This document shows, piece after piece, positions 17,584-25,510 of a stretch of DNA of 64,000 nt. Source of the stretch: Chryseobacterium cucumeris (GTDB lineage Bacteria > Bacteroidota > Bacteroidia > Flavobacteriales > Weeksellaceae); contig NZ_LUVZ01000023.1 in assembly GCF_001593385.1 (NCBI RefSeq), positions 372,001 through 436,000 of the forward strand, given 5' to 3'. Below the pieces are notes generated by a model. That model saw nothing but the letters and a program-made list of their open reading frames with translations. It did not search any database and had not been told where the DNA came from. Every line of letters begins with the position of its first letter. Position 1 is the stretch's first letter. The position numbers and the translations under genes were made by a program.

Positions 17584-18169
17584 TTTCTGACTCAGTTCCC
17601 ATAATATTAGGATTCCAGTTTTCCGGTACTTTAGGAACAATATCATTTTTTACATAATAGTCCTGAATTTCCTGCATGATTTCTGAAAAAGATACGGATG
17701 CTATTCTTTCATAAGGTATAGTGTAGCCCAGGTAAACAATTTTTCTTTTAAAATCACCTGCTGCCAGCACAATAGGAACTTTAGCTGCCAAAGCCATGTG
17801 ATAGAATCCTTTTCTCCATTTCGGTACCCAGCTTCTGGTTCCTTCCGGAGTAATCACAAGACTGAAATCTTCTTTGGAAAACTGGTTGGCTACGAAATTT
17901 ACAAGATCGTTTTTCTGGCTTCTGTCGATACCAATACCTCCAAGTCCTTTTACAATACTTCCATACCATGCTTTGGTGTGTGCATCTTTAATGATAATTT
18001 TTAAAGGTTTTTCCAAAGACCAATAGGCGAAATTTCCTAAAATGTACTCCATATTATGGGTATGTGGTGCTACCACTAGGATACACCTGTTCAGATTGTT
18101 GACATCGCCCTGAAGAACGACTTTCCAACCTAATACTTTTAACATTGCTTTGCCTAACAGCTTTTTCAT
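17573..18169 (-). CDS. PlsC-like 1-acyl-glycerol-3-phosphate acyltransferase
   Basis: This 198-aa protein shows acyltransferase block I at APH36-THNME41 and block III at P108-E-G-T-R112 in LVITPEGTRSWVPKW. Such enzymes move an acyl chain onto lysophosphatidate or a related glycerolipid at the membrane face. The block I spacing is H-x4-E instead of the usual H-x4-D, an atypical residue at the charge-relay position. The C-terminal codons and stop fall inside the CTTCTAG array. A consensus promoter overlapping a large palindrome lies upstream. Confidence 0.82.
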   Translation of the reverse strand: MKKLLGKAMLKVLGWKVVLQGDVNNLNRCILVVAPHTHNMEYILGNFAYWSLEKPLKIIIKDAHTKAWYGSIVKGLGGIGIDRSQKNDLVNFVANQFSKEDFSLVITPEGTRSWVPKWRKGFYHMALAAKVPIVLAAGDFKRKIVYLGYTIPYERIASVSFSEIMQEIQDYYVKNDIVPKVPENWNPNIMGTESETRS

Positions 18170-18192
18170 AGATTTCTTGGATTAAAAACAAA

Positions 18193-18221
18193 AAAGTATA
18201 ACCAAACTTTGGTTATACTTT
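18193..18221 (-). terminator. 29-bp perfect palindrome: terminator or operator
   Basis: AAAGTATAACCAAA and TTTGGTTATACTTT form a 14-bp perfect stem with a single-base centre. On the minus strand it is followed by TTTTTTG, which fits an intrinsic terminator for the short transcript upstream (18248-18310). It also overlaps the expected start site of the acyltransferase promoter (18223-18256), which would fit a TetR-like operator. The sequence alone does not decide between them. Confidence 0.6.
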
Positions 18222-18222
18222 A

Positions 18223-18256
18223 CAAATATATTGAAATATTATTGCTCTTAAAACAA
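18223..18256 (-). promoter_or_regulatory. Promoter of the PlsC-like gene
   Basis: Minus strand TTG (18256-18254), 23-nt spacer, TATATTTG (18230-18223). The predicted start site falls at the edge of the 29-bp palindrome. The -33 element lies within the end of the possible micro-ORF. Confidence 0.5.
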
Positions 18257-18310
18257 ACCGCTAATTAAATCTACGATTTTCATTACGAATTCCATTGCAA
18301 ATTGTATCAT
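18248..18310 (-). CDS. Possible 20-residue hydrophobic peptide
   Basis: An ATG-to-TAA frame encodes 20 residues beginning MIQFAMEFVM and ending DLISGLF. The pattern is amphipathic-helix-like, with charged E and K/D spaced among Phe, Ile, Val and Leu, similar in style to small membrane-active or toxin-like peptides. A strong palindrome with a T-run follows 26 nt after the stop. There is an imperfect -7 element (TAATTTCG) upstream. It is too short for coding statistics, so a non-coding RNA or chance is quite possible. Confidence 0.3.
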   Translation of the reverse strand: MIQFAMEFVMKIVDLISGLF

Positions 18311-18413
18311 GATAAGGCTGTGTTTTTGATTGGTTGGTTATTAAATTTTAGCTTTACGAAATTAAAACTTTTTTTTCACATAAGAAACTAAATATGGTTT
18401 TATTTTTACTTTT

Positions 18414-18478
18414 CTGAGAGAAGAAGGGTGTGAATTTCAAACGGTTGCCATCCACCCACACCTTCTACCACTCTCTGA
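18414..18478. other. Imperfect long hairpin after the PspC-domain gene
   Basis: AGAAGG-GTGTG at 18422-18432 pairs with CACACCTTCT at 18457-18466 (one bulged G). An outer GAGAG / CTCTC pair extends the stem. It starts a few nt after the stop at 18485 on the minus strand. Without a T-run it may be an mRNA 3'-end stabiliser instead of a classical terminator. Confidence 0.4.
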
Positions 18479-18484
18479 AGTTAA

Positions 18485-20206
18485 TTATTTAGTTTGTATG
18501 GAAATTTCGTTTTTTCCGTCTTTGATTTTGATGTCCATATCTTTATTTGATTTTTTGATAGTAGACACTGCAGAATCAATAACTTTCTTTGCCTGGTTGT
18601 TAGGAACTTTTTTACCGTTTACAATGATGCTGTCTTTGTCATCAGAGTTGTATTCGATACTGGAACCGTTTACCGTTATTTTATTTTTTTCAATTCGGAC
18701 ATTGTTATGGTCTTCATCTCTGTCCTGGTCTTCGTCATTGATACCGTCTCCGTCTAAATCTCCGTCCATGTGAATACGATTTTTATTCATGGATAAAACA
18801 ACTGCTTTTTGCGGAACCACAAGTTCGTAATCAAGGCTGTAATCTCTGAATCTGTGCTCGTACGGATATTTGATGTAGTTAGGAAGTAATACTTTGTTGT
18901 TTACAATTTCTACAGGAACCGTCATCTGGATTGGGAAGTTATATCCTTTTCCTTCTTTTTTAATGATCAGATAAGGTGTTTTAATATCTGGTTTTCTGGT
19001 TACATCTACAGAAATATAATCTTCTTCATACACTGTTCTTTTATCAGAATAAATATCATTGTTATACCCTTTGAAATTCTGAGGAATGTTGATCTGTTTT
19101 ACGTCTACATACACTGTATCTGAAGTGGTGTTGATGGCAACATTTTCTACATCTTCCTTGCTTCCTCTATAGATCATGTCTTTTTTAGCCATACTGATTC
19201 CGAAGTAAGTTCCAAGTCCGATCAAAAGAAGGAATAAACCACCTACAACCCATCCGATATTTCTCAGTTTTGTTTTCGGAGAGAAGATCTTGATGCTCAA
19301 TAAGCTGAAAAGGATTGCCGGGATTAAACTTCCGATCACCATCATCGCAGCCAGTACTTTATCAAGTCCCTGATCGTCCATGTAGAATCTGATTTCATTA
19401 GCTCCGGGGAAGTCTGTATCCATTGCGAAAAGGGCAAATAATACAAATACTCCGATAATGCTGCTTACAGCCATTAGTACAAAGAAACCTCCTACAATAT
19501 ACTTGAACACATTCCAAACTCCGCTGCTTGCATTGTTGATATAAGGTTTGTTTTCGTTGTAGATTTCTCCGACCCTCTGAGTAGATTCATTGGCAAATTG
19601 TACCAATTTATTAGACTCATTCTTAAGATTGTCGAAGTTCATAGGCTTTCCCTGCATTTTCAGGAAATCTGCTGCTGTTTCAGCTTTTGGAAGTACGATC
19701 CAAAGGATTACATATAAAAGACCTATTAAAGAAGAGGAAATGGCTGCTGTAAAAATTCCTAGTATGAAGATTCCCAGCCAGATTGCTCTCATGGTAGTAA
19801 TATCCATTCCTACATATTGAGCTAAACCTGCACAAACCCCTGCTACTTTTTGTTTTTCCGGATCACGGAACAGTTGTTTTTTATCGGTATAATTGGATCC
19901 GGAATATTCTTTTCTGGCAGATGTTTTTTCAGAAAAATAAGCTTCTTCCTGTTCTTCGATTTTTTCAGGGCTTCCGATTTGTGCGATTACCTTTTCTACA
20001 TCGGTATCGTTAATCACTTCACGTTTTCCTAAAGAATCTTTGAAAATCTCCACCATTCTTATTTCTATGTCATGCATTACTTCATCAGCCTCAGAAGCAT
20101 CCAGAGAGCTTCTCAGTGCATTCAGGTAATCGCTGAGCTTTATATATGCGTGTTCTTCTATGGTAAAAGAAAAACCTGCGAGTCCTATTGAGAGTGTCTT
20201 GTTCAT
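18485..20206 (-). CDS. PspC-domain transmembrane protein
   Basis: The 573-aa protein starts with a cytoplasmic helical segment (about 1-100, ending in an acidic stretch with IGSPEKIEEQEE). A PspC domain follows (about 110-176: QLFRDPEKQKVAGVCAGLAQ, then a membrane helix and ILWIVLPKAE). There are three more membrane segments between about 230 and 355, then a large C-terminal domain with an Asp-rich DGDLDGDGINDEDQDRDED run that may bind calcium. PspC domains sense envelope stress. It is preceded after 11 nt by a PadR regulator gene, a recurrent Flavobacteriia pair in which PadR probably controls both. Confidence 0.85.
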   Translation of the reverse strand: MNKTLSIGLAGFSFTIEEHAYIKLSDYLNALRSSLDASEADEVMHDIEIRMVEIFKDSLGKREVINDTDVEKVIAQIGSPEKIEEQEEAYFSEKTSARKEYSGSNYTDKKQLFRDPEKQKVAGVCAGLAQYVGMDITTMRAIWLGIFILGIFTAAISSSLIGLLYVILWIVLPKAETAADFLKMQGKPMNFDNLKNESNKLVQFANESTQRVGEIYNENKPYINNASSGVWNVFKYIVGGFFVLMAVSSIIGVFVLFALFAMDTDFPGANEIRFYMDDQGLDKVLAAMMVIGSLIPAILFSLLSIKIFSPKTKLRNIGWVVGGLFLLLIGLGTYFGISMAKKDMIYRGSKEDVENVAINTTSDTVYVDVKQINIPQNFKGYNNDIYSDKRTVYEEDYISVDVTRKPDIKTPYLIIKKEGKGYNFPIQMTVPVEIVNNKVLLPNYIKYPYEHRFRDYSLDYELVVPQKAVVLSMNKNRIHMDGDLDGDGINDEDQDRDEDHNNVRIEKNKITVNGSSIEYNSDDKDSIIVNGKKVPNNQAKKVIDSAVSTIKKSNKDMDIKIKDGKNEISIQTK

Positions 20207-20217
20207 AGCTTTGTTTT

Positions 20218-20547
20218 TTAATTTTGTTGGGTGATTTGGTTTACTGAGGCTGTCAGTTCATTCCATGTATTGAGTAGTTCATCCAGGAAAAGTTTTCCTT
20301 TTTCTGTGATCTGATAATATTTTCTGGGTGGTCCTCCTGTAGATTCTTCCCATCTGTAAGAGAGAAACTCTCCGTTTTTAAGTCTTGTAAGAAGAGGGTA
20401 GAGGGTCCCTTCCACTACATCCAGTTTTCCTTTTTTCAGTTCGTCAATAAGATCAGAAACATACATTTCACGGTTATTGATGAGACTTAGAATACAGAAT
20501 TCCAGAATTCCTTTTCGCATTTGCGCTTTGGTATTTTCGGTATTCAT
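20218..20547 (-). CDS. PadR-family transcriptional regulator
   Basis: This 109-aa winged-helix protein has the PadR core: KGILEFCILSLI, MYVSDLIDELKKG, VVEGTLYPLLTRL and the wing GPPRKYYQITEKGK, followed by a short helix for dimerisation. Such regulators usually repress their own operon and respond to small molecules or envelope stress. It lies 11 nt upstream of the PspC-domain gene. A TTTACAT / ATGTAAA dyad overlaps the -7 element of its promoter and may be its operator. Confidence 0.9.
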   Translation of the reverse strand: MNTENTKAQMRKGILEFCILSLINNREMYVSDLIDELKKGKLDVVEGTLYPLLTRLKNGEFLSYRWEESTGGPPRKYYQITEKGKLFLDELLNTWNELTASVNQITQQN

Positions 20548-20616
20548 CTTTGATAAGTTTTGTTAATTAGTTATATTTTTAGAAAAATGCCCCTAGCTAG
20601 TTGAGCCTATTCTAAT

Positions 20617-20657
20617 TTTACATTACAAAGATATGTAAATAAAATGGTATTATGCAA
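20617..20657 (-). promoter_or_regulatory. padR-pspC promoter with overlapping dyad
   Basis: Minus strand TTG (20657-20655), 21-nt spacer and TATCTTTG (20633-20626) match the consensus. TTTACAT (20617-20623) and ATGTAAA (20633-20639) form an inverted repeat over the -7 box, a plausible PadR operator. Confidence 0.55.
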
Positions 20658-20852
20658 TACAAAGTAGTGAAATTTTCAAAATAAATTATTTAAAATATTG
20701 AAAATCAATTAAATAAATTTTGCCTTGAATTTTGCGTAAAATGAATTTTAACAGAAAATAGCTCAGAAATCTTTAATTTTTAAATAAAATTGATAGAAAA
20801 AATGATCTTTTATTAATTATTACCCATTACTCATTACAGATTACTCATGTCA

Positions 20853-20935
20853 TAGCCCCGATAGCAGCGGTTACCCCACAGCAGCTATGGCTTTAGGCAG
20901 GAGCGAGGAGTATGAGCGGATAGCGGGAAACAGCT
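20853..20935. repeat. AGCCCCGATAGCAGCG dispersed element, copy 1
   Basis: It begins TAGCCCCGATAGCAGCGG and ends AGCGGATAGCGGGAAACAGC. The same ends, with a different middle, recur at 63191-63296. Similar elements are familiar from Flavobacteriales genomes (from memory). The rest of the 20548-21062 gap holds two promoters and no gene. Confidence 0.75.
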
Positions 20936-20996
20936 TCTTATCTATGAATACACTTTTATTGAAAGGGTAATTCTGACAGATAATGAGACCGGGATT

Positions 20997-21026
20997 TTGA
21001 GATCGCTATTATGATTCGTATTTTTG
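20997..21026 (+). promoter_or_regulatory. Promoter of the XAC2610-like gene unit
   Basis: TTG (20997-20999), 19-nt spacer, TATTTTTG (21019-21026). This fits the consensus fully; the leader would be about 32 nt before ATG 21063. Confidence 0.6.
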
Positions 21027-21062
21027 TTAGCAATAAAAACACCTAAATCATTTACTATTACC

Positions 21063-21764
21063 ATGAATATTTTTAATAAGTACTGGCACTTATCGGCATT
21101 TCTTTTATTAGGTCCCTTATGTTTCGGGCAATATCAGTTTGAGGTTAAAAATGTATCAAAAAGTTATGATGCTGTCATCCATGTAGAAAATTGTTATGAT
21201 GACAGATGCGGAGGAAAGGGAACGGTGGAATTGTTTGATCATAAAAACAGCAAAGTACAGACTTTTGTTTCAGAGGATCTGGTTTTATATACAGAACAAG
21301 GTCAAAAACCGATCCAGGGGAAATTGATCCCCCTTTTAAAAGATCAGCGTGCCGTAATTATAGATGACTTTAATTTCGATGGAACGGAAGATGTTGCCAT
21401 AAGGAACGGAAATATGGGAAATTATAGCGGGGCATCTTATGATGTATATGTCTTCAACAAGACAAGATTAGGGTTTGTAAAAAGTGATGAACTTACAGAG
21501 CTGGGTTCAAACGGTCTGGATATTTTTGATGTTGATGCCAAGCGTAAACGTCTAATTTCTTACGGAAAGTCCGGCTGCTGTGATATTTTTACATCAGAAT
21601 ATGTTGTAATTCCGAATAAAGGACTTGATAAAGTCTTTGAAAAAGAAGAGGATATGAGCATTGAAGGTAGTGTAAAAGTGACCACTAAAGAAAAGATAAA
21701 TAATAAATGGATTACCAAAACAAAGGTATATCCGTCTGATCAATATAACAGAAATAAGAAGTAA
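21063..21764 (+). CDS. Secreted XAC2610-like protein
   Basis: ATG 21063 is chosen over an upstream TTG because it opens a signal peptide (MNIFNKYWHLSAFLLLGPLC ending CFGQ). The 233-aa product has the IDDFNFDGTEDVAIRNG motif, an Asp-rich FG-GAP/EF-like loop that may bind calcium. It then has YDVYVFNKTRLGFVKSDELTEL, the pattern of the XAC2610-related family. No enzymatic residues are evident. The HD-domain gene follows after 1 nt, so the two are co-transcribed and end at the 22367 terminator. Confidence 0.7.
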   Translation: MNIFNKYWHLSAFLLLGPLCFGQYQFEVKNVSKSYDAVIHVENCYDDRCGGKGTVELFDHKNSKVQTFVSEDLVLYTEQGQKPIQGKLIPLLKDQRAVIIDDFNFDGTEDVAIRNGNMGNYSGASYDVYVFNKTRLGFVKSDELTELGSNGLDIFDVDAKRKRLISYGKSGCCDIFTSEYVVIPNKGLDKVFEKEEDMSIEGSVKVTTKEKINNKWITKTKVYPSDQYNRNKK

Positions 21765-21765
21765 G

Positions 21766-22356
21766 ATGAAAATTCAGAAAGAGATCGATTTTATTCTGGC
21801 AGTAGATGCACTTAAAAATGTACAGCGAAGAAATTATAATGCAGACGATTCCCGGAGAGAGAATACAGCGGAACATTCATGGCAGATTATTATTCTGGCT
21901 CAGATCCTTTATCCGTATGCTAAAAACCGTGCAGATATTGATTTGTTAAGAGTGATAAGAATGCTTTCCATTCATGATCTTGTGGAGATTGAAGCCGGAG
22001 ACACTTTTATTTTTGATGAAAAGGCAATGGTAGGAAAGTTCGAAAGAGAGAAAGCTTCTGCTCAGAAAATCTTTGGAATTCTGGATGAACCTTTACGTAC
22101 AGAATTCTTTAATTTATGGCTTGAGTTTGAAGATGAGAAAACTCCGGATGCTATCTTTGCATGTGGAATTGACAGAATCATGCCGTTTATCTTAAATTCT
22201 CATACTTCCGGAAAAAGCTGGACTGAAGCTGGAGTGACAGAAAGACAAATTCGAAATATGCTTGAAAATGCAATCAGCAGAGCATCGGATGAAATGGGAG
22301 AGGCTTTTGAGTTTTTGCTGAACAGAAGTCTGGAAACAGAAAAAGTACTGAAATAA
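21766..22356 (+). CDS. HD-domain hydrolase (YfbR/5'-deoxynucleotidase-like)
   Basis: This 196-aa HD-superfamily protein has metal-binding residues H37 (ENTAEHSWQ), H70-D71 (LSIHDLVEIEAGDTF) and a late Asp in FACGIDRIMPF. This set fits the HDDC2/YfbR class, whose studied members dephosphorylate deoxynucleoside 5'-monophosphates. The physiological substrate here is unknown. It is the last gene of a two-gene unit, with a strong hairpin just after the stop. Confidence 0.85.
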   Translation: MKIQKEIDFILAVDALKNVQRRNYNADDSRRENTAEHSWQIIILAQILYPYAKNRADIDLLRVIRMLSIHDLVEIEAGDTFIFDEKAMVGKFEREKASAQKIFGILDEPLRTEFFNLWLEFEDEKTPDAIFACGIDRIMPFILNSHTSGKSWTEAGVTERQIRNMLENAISRASDEMGEAFEFLLNRSLETEKVLK

Positions 22357-22366
22357 TTGAAAAAAG

Positions 22367-22400
22367 AAGACCCTGCCGCTTATTGGGCAGGGTCTTTTTA
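22367..22400 (+). terminator. Strong bidirectional terminator
   Basis: AAGACCCTGCC and GGCAGGGTCTT form an 11-bp GC-rich stem, with T-run on the plus strand and T-rich sequence on the minus strand. It can serve the HD-domain gene and the converging gene ending at 22419. Confidence 0.85.
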
Positions 22401-22418
22401 TAGATCATCTGAAATGTT

Positions 22419-23792
22419 TTAAGAGGCTAGTAATAAGTAATTGTCGGGATTTAATAAAATTCCCTTCTTTGAATAAAATCCAGCCATACTGTTATGTACA
22501 TAAAATCCCAGTACAAAATTTTTATAAGAAGTATCCAGGCTGAATTTCACTTCTTTCCCGTCTTTAGACCAGACCGGATTTTTAACGATAATGATGGTAT
22601 TGCGGGTTTCTTTTCCATCAATGTATTCATATAATTTGAGCTGAAGAGTCTTTGTTTTTTTCATAGGCTCTGTGAATTGTACCACAATATTATTGAGATC
22701 AGTTTTCTCAAAGTCTTTATTATTGGAATTGACAACGGAAGGCTGGGAAATTTTGTTTCCTGTTTTCTTCGTCCACTTTAATAATGGAATATATAATTTT
22801 TCCAGATTCTTTTCCTTTTTATAAAGCTCTATAAGCTTCTCCGAGAATAAATTCTGAGCAATAAAACCGCGTCGGATATTCACTTTATGATAAATCGCCG
22901 AAAGACTGTCTGTTTTTTCTTCTGGAAATTTTTCGTTGATGAACAAATCGTAAACTGCCCATGTCATATATTCATTGAATGAATTTATTCCCGGGTATCC
23001 TGATTTTTTATCCCAATTCGTAAGGTTGAAGCTTTCCGTTATCTCCTTTGAGTACTGATCTGAAATAGGATTTACATACCCATGATCGATTTCTGAAAAT
23101 ACGGTGTGATTATCAAGAATCCTTCTTGCGAGATTACCTTTTAAATTTCCAAGGATAAGATCTTCTCCGATATTTGGAAAGTCTACAGTTAAGGAGCTAT
23201 TGATATCCCTGTGGCAATTCTGTCCGCCTACCAAAGGAGATATGGCAATAATGTATTTCTTATCTGTTTCATTGGCTGGTCTTTTTGCTATTTTATCCAA
23301 AAAAGTATAAGTATCATTGATGTAATAATACTCTTTGTAATTGGCAATTAAAGTATTGTAAAACGACTGATGATTTTTATAAAAGGTTCTGTAATTTGAT
23401 TTCTTTACAAAATCATTGATGAGCTCCAGATTTTCATCTACTTCTTTAGGACCAAAGGAATTGAAAGGAAAATCTCTTTTAAGTAAGCCTTTTTCATCAA
23501 AAGAAAATGCATAGAAATCAGTTCGGAAGCCTAAGAATTTTTTCCAATCTTTTCTTGAATAATTTACTTTTTTTAGTAAAGGATGATCTTTTACAGGTTC
23601 AAAATACGTGATGATTTCATCATAATACGGTGGGATTTTCTGTACGTCATAAGGATCTGTTCTGCCATATTCAGTGAGGGCCAGAATAATATTTCCTAAT
23701 TCGTAACTTTCTGAAAGTTCAATTTTAACGTCTTTTTGTGCTCTTAATGTAATGGATAGGATAAGGGTAATGATTACAATAATCTTTTTCAT
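22419..23792 (-). CDS. Secreted DUF4932-like protein
   Basis: A signal peptide (MKKIIVIITLILSITLRAQ) leads a 457-aa protein. It contains SPLVGGQNCHRDIN (about 185-198), resembling the conserved block of DUF4932, and a late HVFSEIDHGYVNP motif whose His/Glu/Asp could be metal ligands. The C-terminal region (about 365-450) looks like an Ig-like domain, with VVQFTEPMKKTKTLQLKL. DUF4932 has no known activity; a metalloprotease-like fold is possible. It is transcribed alone. Confidence 0.65.
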   Translation of the reverse strand: MKKIIVIITLILSITLRAQKDVKIELSESYELGNIILALTEYGRTDPYDVQKIPPYYDEIITYFEPVKDHPLLKKVNYSRKDWKKFLGFRTDFYAFSFDEKGLLKRDFPFNSFGPKEVDENLELINDFVKKSNYRTFYKNHQSFYNTLIANYKEYYYINDTYTFLDKIAKRPANETDKKYIIAISPLVGGQNCHRDINSSLTVDFPNIGEDLILGNLKGNLARRILDNHTVFSEIDHGYVNPISDQYSKEITESFNLTNWDKKSGYPGINSFNEYMTWAVYDLFINEKFPEEKTDSLSAIYHKVNIRRGFIAQNLFSEKLIELYKKEKNLEKLYIPLLKWTKKTGNKISQPSVVNSNNKDFEKTDLNNIVVQFTEPMKKTKTLQLKLYEYIDGKETRNTIIIVKNPVWSKDGKEVKFSLDTSYKNFVLGFYVHNSMAGFYSKKGILLNPDNYLLLAS

Positions 23793-23926
23793 GAAATATC
23801 GGTTCTTCTATAGTTTTTAGTGACAGCAATGTAAAAATAATTTTTTTGCCATGCTAAAAGTAAATAAAAAAACAAATGAAGTCCAATCATTCTTTGGTTG
23901 AGATATACTATGTTGTGTTGAATGGA

Positions 23927-23961
23927 AAAGTTTCGGGCGGCCTCTGGCCGCCCGAAACTTT
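23927..23961 (-). terminator. Very stable terminator of the acyl-CoA thioesterase gene
   Basis: AAAGTTTCGGGCGGCC and GGCCGCCCGAAACTTT form a perfect 16-bp stem with a TCT loop, 5 nt from the stop codon. The stem is unusually GC-rich for this genome. Confidence 0.85.
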
Positions 23962-23966
23962 ATTGT

Positions 23967-24350
23967 TTATAGTATTTGGATTGGTTTCTTGAATTCGTCA
24001 ATCGCTACAAAAGTAAAATCACCAATAATTGCTTTTTCTCTTTCATAGGAATACATCTGCTCGGTGTAAATTTCAACGTTTACTTTCATACTGGTTTTTC
24101 CCACGTATGAAACTTTCCCGATCAGCTCAACGATGGTTCCGGCAGGAATAGGTTTTTTAAAATCGATCTTGTCACTGCTTACCGTTACCACTCTTTTTCT
24201 GGCAAAACGGGTTGCGGTGATAAAAGCTACCTCATCCATCAGCTGCATCGCTGTACCTCCAAAAAGGGTATCATAGTGATTGGTTGTGTTAGGGAAAACC
24301 GCTTTAAAGATTCTGGTTTCGGATGCTTCAATTCTTTCTTCTGTAGTCAT
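23967..24350 (-). CDS. Acyl-CoA thioesterase, YciA-like hotdog
   Basis: This 127-aa hotdog-fold enzyme has the acyl-CoA thioesterase (BFIT/YciA-type) motif TNHYDTLFGGTAMQLMDEVA (about 22-41; the Asn/Asp and GG are active-site features). VVTVSSDKIDFKKPIP follows it. Members hydrolyse a range of acyl-CoAs in the cytoplasm. The gene is preceded by a 5' leader of about 310 nt that contains a cobalamin riboswitch, so expression probably falls when adenosyl- or methylcobalamin is plentiful. That is unusual for this family and suggests a link to propionyl- or methylmalonyl-CoA metabolism (inference). Confidence 0.88.
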   Translation of the reverse strand: MTTEERIEASETRIFKAVFPNTTNHYDTLFGGTAMQLMDEVAFITATRFARKRVVTVSSDKIDFKKPIPAGTIVELIGKVSYVGKTSMKVNVEIYTEQMYSYEREKAIIGDFTFVAIDEFKKPIQIL

Positions 24351-24477
24351 ATATCATTATTAATTAAAGCGATAGGAAATGATTGGAAACAACAGAATAA
24401 TAACAGGAACTTATAGAATTCCTGAAACAATCCATCAGATCAATACAACTTCAAATCGCGAAAGTTACATGTTTAAG

Positions 24478-24655
24478 AAAAAGGCAGGTCTCCTGACTTG
24501 TAACATCATTTATCTCCTTCCCATGCCTCGCACAGTGGATCTTTGATAAAGACTTCAGTTACTTACAGTTGCGCGACAGTCCGTGATTTTCACACGGTTC
24601 CCTTTTAATCTGCAGTGATGCAGAACCAATTTCTGTGATGAATAAGCGTAAAAAC
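24478..24655 (-). promoter_or_regulatory. Cobalamin (B12) riboswitch
   Basis: Read on the minus strand the order is AAAAGGGAACCGTGTGAAAA, then the B12 box-like CGCGCAACTGTA, CCACTGTGCGAGGCATGGGA, and GTCAGGAGACCTGCC. These are the conserved blocks of the cobalamin aptamer in the right order and spacing. It lies about 130 nt before the acyl-CoA thioesterase start. The stretch between has only a weak stem (CAGGAA / TTCCTG near 24409-24428) as a possible expression platform. Confidence 0.93.
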
Positions 24656-24665
24656 TTTTCGAATG

Positions 24666-24673
24666 CAAAAATA
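24666..24673 (-). promoter_or_regulatory. -7 box for the riboswitch transcript
   Basis: TATTTTTG on the minus strand lies just after the preceding gene's stop and about 10 nt before the aptamer. It implies a dedicated promoter. No TTG at the expected -33 position. Confidence 0.45.
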
Positions 24674-24679
24674 ATGAAT

Positions 24680-25480
24680 TTATTCCGGATTATGGTAAAT
24701 AATCTGGCTGATTACTCTTCCTTTCTTAATCGTCCAGAGAGTAGTGTATCTGTTTTCTCCTGAACCGTTTATCATATAAAGAAAAATATTATCGTTGTCA
24801 AGTGAGGTTACTCCAACGTTTTCAAAATCCATGGTAGGCTGGAACATATTTTTGATGGCTTCTCTTACAAAAACAGATCCTCTTCCGGGTTGCTGTACTC
24901 TGATGGATTTGATTTCAGTCATTCCTTCAGGAAGGTCATTTCCAATTCCCCATGGTTTTACTTTATCAATGGTAAGAATTTTTCCTTCTGCATCTTTTTC
25001 CTTTTTACGGTATCCTGCATTGGAAGGATAAATATCAATCACCACTTTGCTTCTTTGGGCAGTAGGAACCTTAGGATCAGAATTGTCAGTAAAAATAAGA
25101 GATCTTCCGTTTTTAGATTTAGATGGAGTGTAGGCAGGAAGCTGGTCTACATAAGCAATACGCCCTTTATTTACCATTCCTTCTTTATCCAGAGTTTCAT
25201 ACCGTACAAAAGGTTTGTCGTCATCCTGTTTCTCCGGATATTTGATCCAGATCCATTCTGTTTCTCCGGGAGCAGGTTTTACATAAACAAATACATCTCC
25301 TTTACGCATACGGATCTTGTCTACAATTTTTCGGTAATCGTCTTTATGTACACGTACGTTGGCATATCCTTCTTCAGCTTTTACAACTCCAAAAGGAACT
25401 TTAGTCTGCCCTTTTACAAAAGCAATAGATAAAATACTGAAAGCGGATAAATAGAATGCTTTGTTTATGAAAGTCATCAT
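24680..25480 (-). CDS. Secreted protein of unknown function
   Basis: The start at 25480 (a second ATG follows at 25477) gives a signal peptide ending IAFVKGQ. The longer frame adds seven residues that do not fit a signal peptide. The mature protein (about 245 aa) begins with an SH3-like-looking region (PFGVVKAEEGYANVRV, IRMRKGDVFVYV). It ends with VREAIKNMFQPTMDFENVGV and RYTTLWTIKKGRVISQIIYH. No family is recognised and no catalytic residues are evident. It is transcribed separately from the riboswitch-thioesterase unit that follows. Confidence 0.65.
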   Translation of the reverse strand: MMTFINKAFYLSAFSILSIAFVKGQTKVPFGVVKAEEGYANVRVHKDDYRKIVDKIRMRKGDVFVYVKPAPGETEWIWIKYPEKQDDDKPFVRYETLDKEGMVNKGRIAYVDQLPAYTPSKSKNGRSLIFTDNSDPKVPTAQRSKVVIDIYPSNAGYRKKEKDAEGKILTIDKVKPWGIGNDLPEGMTEIKSIRVQQPGRGSVFVREAIKNMFQPTMDFENVGVTSLDNDNIFLYMINGSGENRYTTLWTIKKGRVISQIIYHNPE

Positions 25481-25510
25481 GAAAATTTTTTGATCCCTCA
25501 AATATATAAA

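Noticed and set aside
24351..24478. Small ORF between the riboswitch and the thioesterase
   Set aside because: No open frame of useful length; this stretch is the leader or expression platform.
24890..25432. 180-aa plus-strand frame
   Set aside because: It is antisense to a protein with a signal peptide; its Phe/Ser-rich content is typical of a complementary-strand artefact.
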